Part shown: positions 61,326-64,000 of the stretch, one piece after another
Numbering within the stretch: position 1 is the first letter of the stretch
How the letters are laid out: every line of letters starts with the position of its first letter
Assembly (NCBI GenBank): GCA_007859745.1
Contig: SMLU01000002.1
Coordinates: 426,942-490,941 of the forward strand
From: Phycisphaerae bacterium RAS1
GTDB taxonomy: Bacteria > Planctomycetota > Phycisphaerae > UBA1845 > Fen-1342
DNA length: 64,000 nt
Direction: 5' to 3'
Notes under the pieces: model-generated
Seen by the model: only the letters and a program-made list of their open reading frames with translations
Database searches by the model: none
Told to the model about the DNA's origin: nothing
Program-made: the position numbers and the translations under genes

Positions 61326-62891
61326 ATGCGGCTGCTGGCCAGAAGCGCGGTGTTCGCCCTGATGCTCGCGGCAGTCGCGGTCAGTCAGTCGGCCGTGCAT
61401 TGGGGCGAGAATCCGTCCGACAGTTATCTGTTTGGATATAGCGGCTGGCAAATCCTCCATGGCGCCCGGCCGTACGCCGACGTCTGGGACAACAAGCCGC
61501 CGGGTATCTGGTGGCTGGCGGCGGGGGCGATGGCGCTCACGGGCGAAAGTCGATTCGGCGAAATCGCCGTCAGTGCGGCGGCACTCACCGTGACGCTGGC
61601 GGCGCTGGTAGCGATCGCGCGGAGCCTGTACGGGCGGGCGGTCACGCTTCCGGCAGTGCTGATCGGCGCGGCCCTGCTGACGCATCTGCGTTATGAATGC
61701 GGTGCGTTTCGCACGGAGACGTTCGTGACGGCGTGCGAGTGCGCGCTGGTCGCGGCGTATCTGCGCTGGCGACGTGGGAATGGGACGGCCTGGCTGGTCC
61801 TGGCCGGGTTGGCGGCCGGGGGCGGACCCTGGTTCAAGCAAAGCGGAGTGGCGGCGGCGGCGGCGTGCGGCATGCACCTGCTCTGGCTGAGCGTCCGCGG
61901 GCAGGCGCGCTGGCGCGACGCGGGCATCTTCGCGGCGGCGGCCGGGCTGCCGAGTTTGTGCGCGGTTGGGGTGCTAACGTGCCAGGGCGTTCTCGGCGAG
62001 TGGTGGTACGCGGTCGTCGAATTCAACCGGCTCTATTTCGAAGTTCGCGATGCGGCGTGGATGCCCTCGCTGCGTATGTGGCGGTTTTTTGAGCAGCCGC
62101 TGACGCCGCTGGCCGGGGTCGGCCTGCTGGCGCTCGCGGGGGCAGTGCTGCACGTTCTGCGGGTTCGTGCCTGCTCAGACCACGCTGATTCGAGCCAATC
62201 GGGTGGCGGCCGTCCGAAGGACTTCATCGTCGTGCCGCTCTGGCTGGTCCTGTCCGTGTACCTGATTCTGGTGAGCGGCGGCGTCCTGGCGTATCACCTG
62301 GCGCCGCTGCTGCCGCCGCTCGCGCTGCTGGCGCTGTCGGCCGTGGGGCGGCTGGCGGGTGGGGGCAGTTTGGCGCGGGCGATTGTCCGACGCCCGTCGG
62401 CGGCGATTGTCGTGGCGCTCCTGGCGGGGATTTGCATCAACGTGTATTCGGACAGCCTCAGCTTTGCCCGCAAGGCGTGGAGCACGAAAACGCACTGGTA
62501 TTCCCCGGGCTGGGCTCAGCCGCCGGAGTTTGTTGAGCAGGCGGAGGTGATCCGGTCCATGACGACGGCGAGCGACACGATCTATGTCTGGGGATGGGAT
62601 CCAGGGCTGTATCGATTCACGCTGCGGCGCTGCTGTTCGCGACACGCGACGCTGGAGAAGGTCTCGCAGATTGCGCCGCGCGGGGGGTTCATCCTGTCGG
62701 CGGCCGTGGGCGATATCCGCGCGCGCCGGCCGGCGGTGGTGGCGATGTCGGCGGCGGACCACGAGCAACTGCGGTGCGGGGCGACGGCTGAATTCGCATC
62801 GTGGCTCGCGGCGAATTATGAGCTTGCGGCGGAAGTTCGCGGAATGCGGATTCTCCGCGTCAGGCTGGCGGGGCGCGAGACGACACGCTGA
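61326..62891 (+). CDS. GT39/ArnT-like polyprenyl-sugar transferase, membrane protein
   Basis: 521 aa from ATG 61326. About ten hydrophobic helices. First periplasmic loop holds the acidic signature HGARPYADVWDNKPPGIWW that in PMT/ArnT-type GT-C transferases carries the catalytic Asp, and the helix-flanked Arg-rich loop follows. C-terminal periplasmic domain from about residue 375 (TKTHWYSPGWAQPPEFVEQ, TIYVWGWDPGLYRF). Acts at the periplasmic face on a polyprenyl-phosphate sugar; acceptor unknown. Family A repeat follows 22 bp after the stop. Confidence 0.8.
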   Translation: MRLLARSAVFALMLAAVAVSQSAVHWGENPSDSYLFGYSGWQILHGARPYADVWDNKPPGIWWLAAGAMALTGESRFGEIAVSAAALTVTLAALVAIARSLYGRAVTLPAVLIGAALLTHLRYECGAFRTETFVTACECALVAAYLRWRRGNGTAWLVLAGLAAGGGPWFKQSGVAAAAACGMHLLWLSVRGQARWRDAGIFAAAAGLPSLCAVGVLTCQGVLGEWWYAVVEFNRLYFEVRDAAWMPSLRMWRFFEQPLTPLAGVGLLALAGAVLHVLRVRACSDHADSSQSGGGRPKDFIVVPLWLVLSVYLILVSGGVLAYHLAPLLPPLALLALSAVGRLAGGGSLARAIVRRPSAAIVVALLAGICINVYSDSLSFARKAWSTKTHWYSPGWAQPPEFVEQAEVIRSMTTASDTIYVWGWDPGLYRFTLRRCCSRHATLEKVSQIAPRGGFILSAAVGDIRARRPAVVAMSAADHEQLRCGATAEFASWLAANYELAAEVRGMRILRVRLAGRETTR

Positions 62892-63374
62892 CAGGCGGCG
62901 TCGCAATCTTCCGAGCCGCGACCGTGAGGGAGCGGTTCATCACGACAAACAGAAGAACCGCTTGCTAACGCGCGCGGCTCGGATTGAATCGCCGGTTCTG
63001 GGATAGCCTCACGTCAACCCGCCGCTTAGGCGCGGCAGGTTCGGACAGACGGCGACAATCCGGCTTGCTTTCGCGCCAAGATGGTACATACTTCCAATAG
63101 ACTCGGACTCCGCGGCTTCGGCGCGGGCGCCGCAGGCCGGCTGGTTCGTGCTGCAGGTCGCGGAGTCCTAACAGCAACATCGTGGTGATCGCGCGTCGGC
63201 CCGTGGCGGTCGCGTAGGCTTGTGCGCCGAGTTTGTCGGCGCTGCCGCTTCAAACCGGCGCGGGCGGGTTGCGCGCGGCGCTCCGTCGGGGGTGGGCGAT
63301 TGGGGGGTGCGCGCTCCGTGTCGCCCGCCGCGGCGGAGAACATGTCTTTTTGGGCGCAGCGCGGAGGTCAACTC
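62892..63374. other. 483-bp gap with family A and B palindromes
   Basis: Family A at 62913-62980 (GAGCCGCGACCGTGAGGGAGCGG ... AACCGCTTGCTAACGCGCGC GGCTC) and family B at 63015-63046 (CAACCCGCCGCTTAGGCGCG GC). The remaining 300 bp upstream of the last gene shows no gene or clear promoter. Confidence 0.75.
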
Positions 63375-64000
63375 ATGCACTCACGTGTCACCCGCCGTCG
63401 CGCGGCGCGTGCTGACGGCGCCGCGGGGTTCTTGTGGACCGCTTTTTTGTTCCTAGTTGTGGCGGCGGCGCTGCTGTGGTACAGCGCGCCGGCGCATGCG
63501 ATCACCATCCTGTGGCAGGCCCCCAACACGGACATCACGCTCAACTTGCCCTTCGGGACGATCGAGTTCGAGGATCCGTTGAGCGGGGCCGAGACGCTCG
63601 GCGGGTATCGAGTGGTCGAATGGCGCGATGCGGACTACGGCCCCGGCCCGTCCTACGAGGACTGGACCGTGTCTCACCCGGGCGCGATCGACGGAAATGC
63701 GTCCGAAATCTGGCTCCGTTCGAACGGCCACTCGGCCTGGACCAGCACCAATCTGCCGACCGCGACCGTCGCAATCACGATGGACGGCGACGACAACGAC
63801 GGAATCGCCGAAATCCTGGTGGACAACACGCTCGTCGCGCGGCTCGACATGGGGAACGCCCTGCCGCCCGATACGGCGCTGATCATCGTCAAAAACCTGG
63901 CCGTGGCCGCCCACACGATTCAAGTGGACGACAAGGGCATCGGCCCCAGCAACTACGGCGACGAAGTGCACATCGGCGGCGCCGCCGCGCTGCAGCCCCC
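63375..64000 (+). CDS. Exported protein, truncated by the window edge
   Basis: At least 208 aa from ATG 63375 (GGAGG 8 bases upstream), open to the end. Unusual signal: an Arg-rich start HSRVTRRRAARADG, then a hydrophobic helix FLWTAFLFLVVAAALLWYSA with APAHA as the likely cleavage site. The mature part begins ITILWQAPNTDITLNLPFG and has many Asp/Asn/Gly turns (TMDGDDNDGIAEILVDN, with a calcium-loop look) and strands, as in extracellular beta-sandwich proteins. No family recognised so far. Confidence 0.75.
   Translation, partial: MHSRVTRRRAARADGAAGFLWTAFLFLVVAAALLWYSAPAHAITILWQAPNTDITLNLPFGTIEFEDPLSGAETLGGYRVVEWRDADYGPGPSYEDWTVSHPGAIDGNASEIWLRSNGHSAWTSTNLPTATVAITMDGDDNDGIAEILVDNTLVARLDMGNALPPDTALIIVKNLAVAAHTIQVDDKGIGPSNYGDEVHIGGAAALQP

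Noticed and set aside
60243-62891. 882-codon version of the GT39-like gene
   Set aside because: The upstream part is antisense to the dehydrogenase gene and crosses family C repeats; ATG 61326 begins the membrane protein.

Overview
The window is GC-rich and carries about 46 supported protein genes, no rRNA or tRNA that I could recognise, one insertion sequence and an unusually heavy load of palindromic intergenic repeats. It most likely comes from a Planctomycetota bacterium, probably class Phycisphaerae. The clues are: four secreted proteins ending in the paired-calcium-loop dockerin-like tail that repeats the phrase LDINPF; two prepilin-like proteins of the planctomycete DUF1559 style; lipoproteins with Cys-Pro-Pro after the lipobox; Gram-negative envelope genes (lpxA, sugar kinases); and very long secreted proteins with Ig, PKD, P-domain and thrombospondin-3 modules. 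This placement is inference from gene content.

Layout. 1-5.3 kb: three lipoproteins (one with a caspase-like His/Cys dyad) and an FHA-GAF-phosphatase-like regulator. 5.8-13.8 kb: a dihydropyrimidinase, a giant dockerin-tailed secreted protein whose signal peptide is out of frame, and a DUF2339 membrane protein gene broken by a deletion and frameshift. 14-18.6 kb: a PIN-domain module with two paralogous small partners, an acyl-CoA carboxyltransferase gene invaded twice in frame by palindromic repeats, and prfB with the classical CTT-TGA-C frameshift site. 18.7-23.4 kb: surface proteins and a prepilin. 23.5-28.1 kb: a stress-type operon, usp-otsA-otsB/GH15, for trehalose. 28.4-37.2 kb: asparagine synthetase A, an ASCH protein, a GH94 phosphorylase behind a LacI-type operator, a lipoprotein, a nucleotidyltransferase pair and a trypsin-like protease. 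37.3-39.1 kb: an IS110-family element lying between inverted copies of a palindromic repeat. 39.4-42.9 kb: a three-gene set made of a MIT-like plus Vps4/katanin-like AAA ATPase, a zinc-ribbon membrane protein and an SPFH-like/beta-propeller protein; this is the most novel-looking system here. 43.1-49.6 kb: a Tat-exported FAD oxidoreductase, lpxA, glycerate kinase and a tandem two-domain LPS-kinase-like protein. 50-58.5 kb: a prepilin, membrane and secreted proteins, a thrombospondin-3 protein whose signal peptide is encoded by a (GA)n microsatellite, and a subtilisin with dockerin tail. 58.6-64 kb: tsaD, a hydroxyacid dehydrogenase, a GT39-like membrane enzyme and the start of another exported protein.

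At least twelve families of short palindromic repeats (called A to L here) sit mainly just downstream of stop codons, often between convergent genes, and probably act as terminators or 3-prime-end structures. Some have expanded into tandem arrays, some supply stop codons, and two have entered a conserved coding sequence. All long antisense frames were treated as high-GC shadows.
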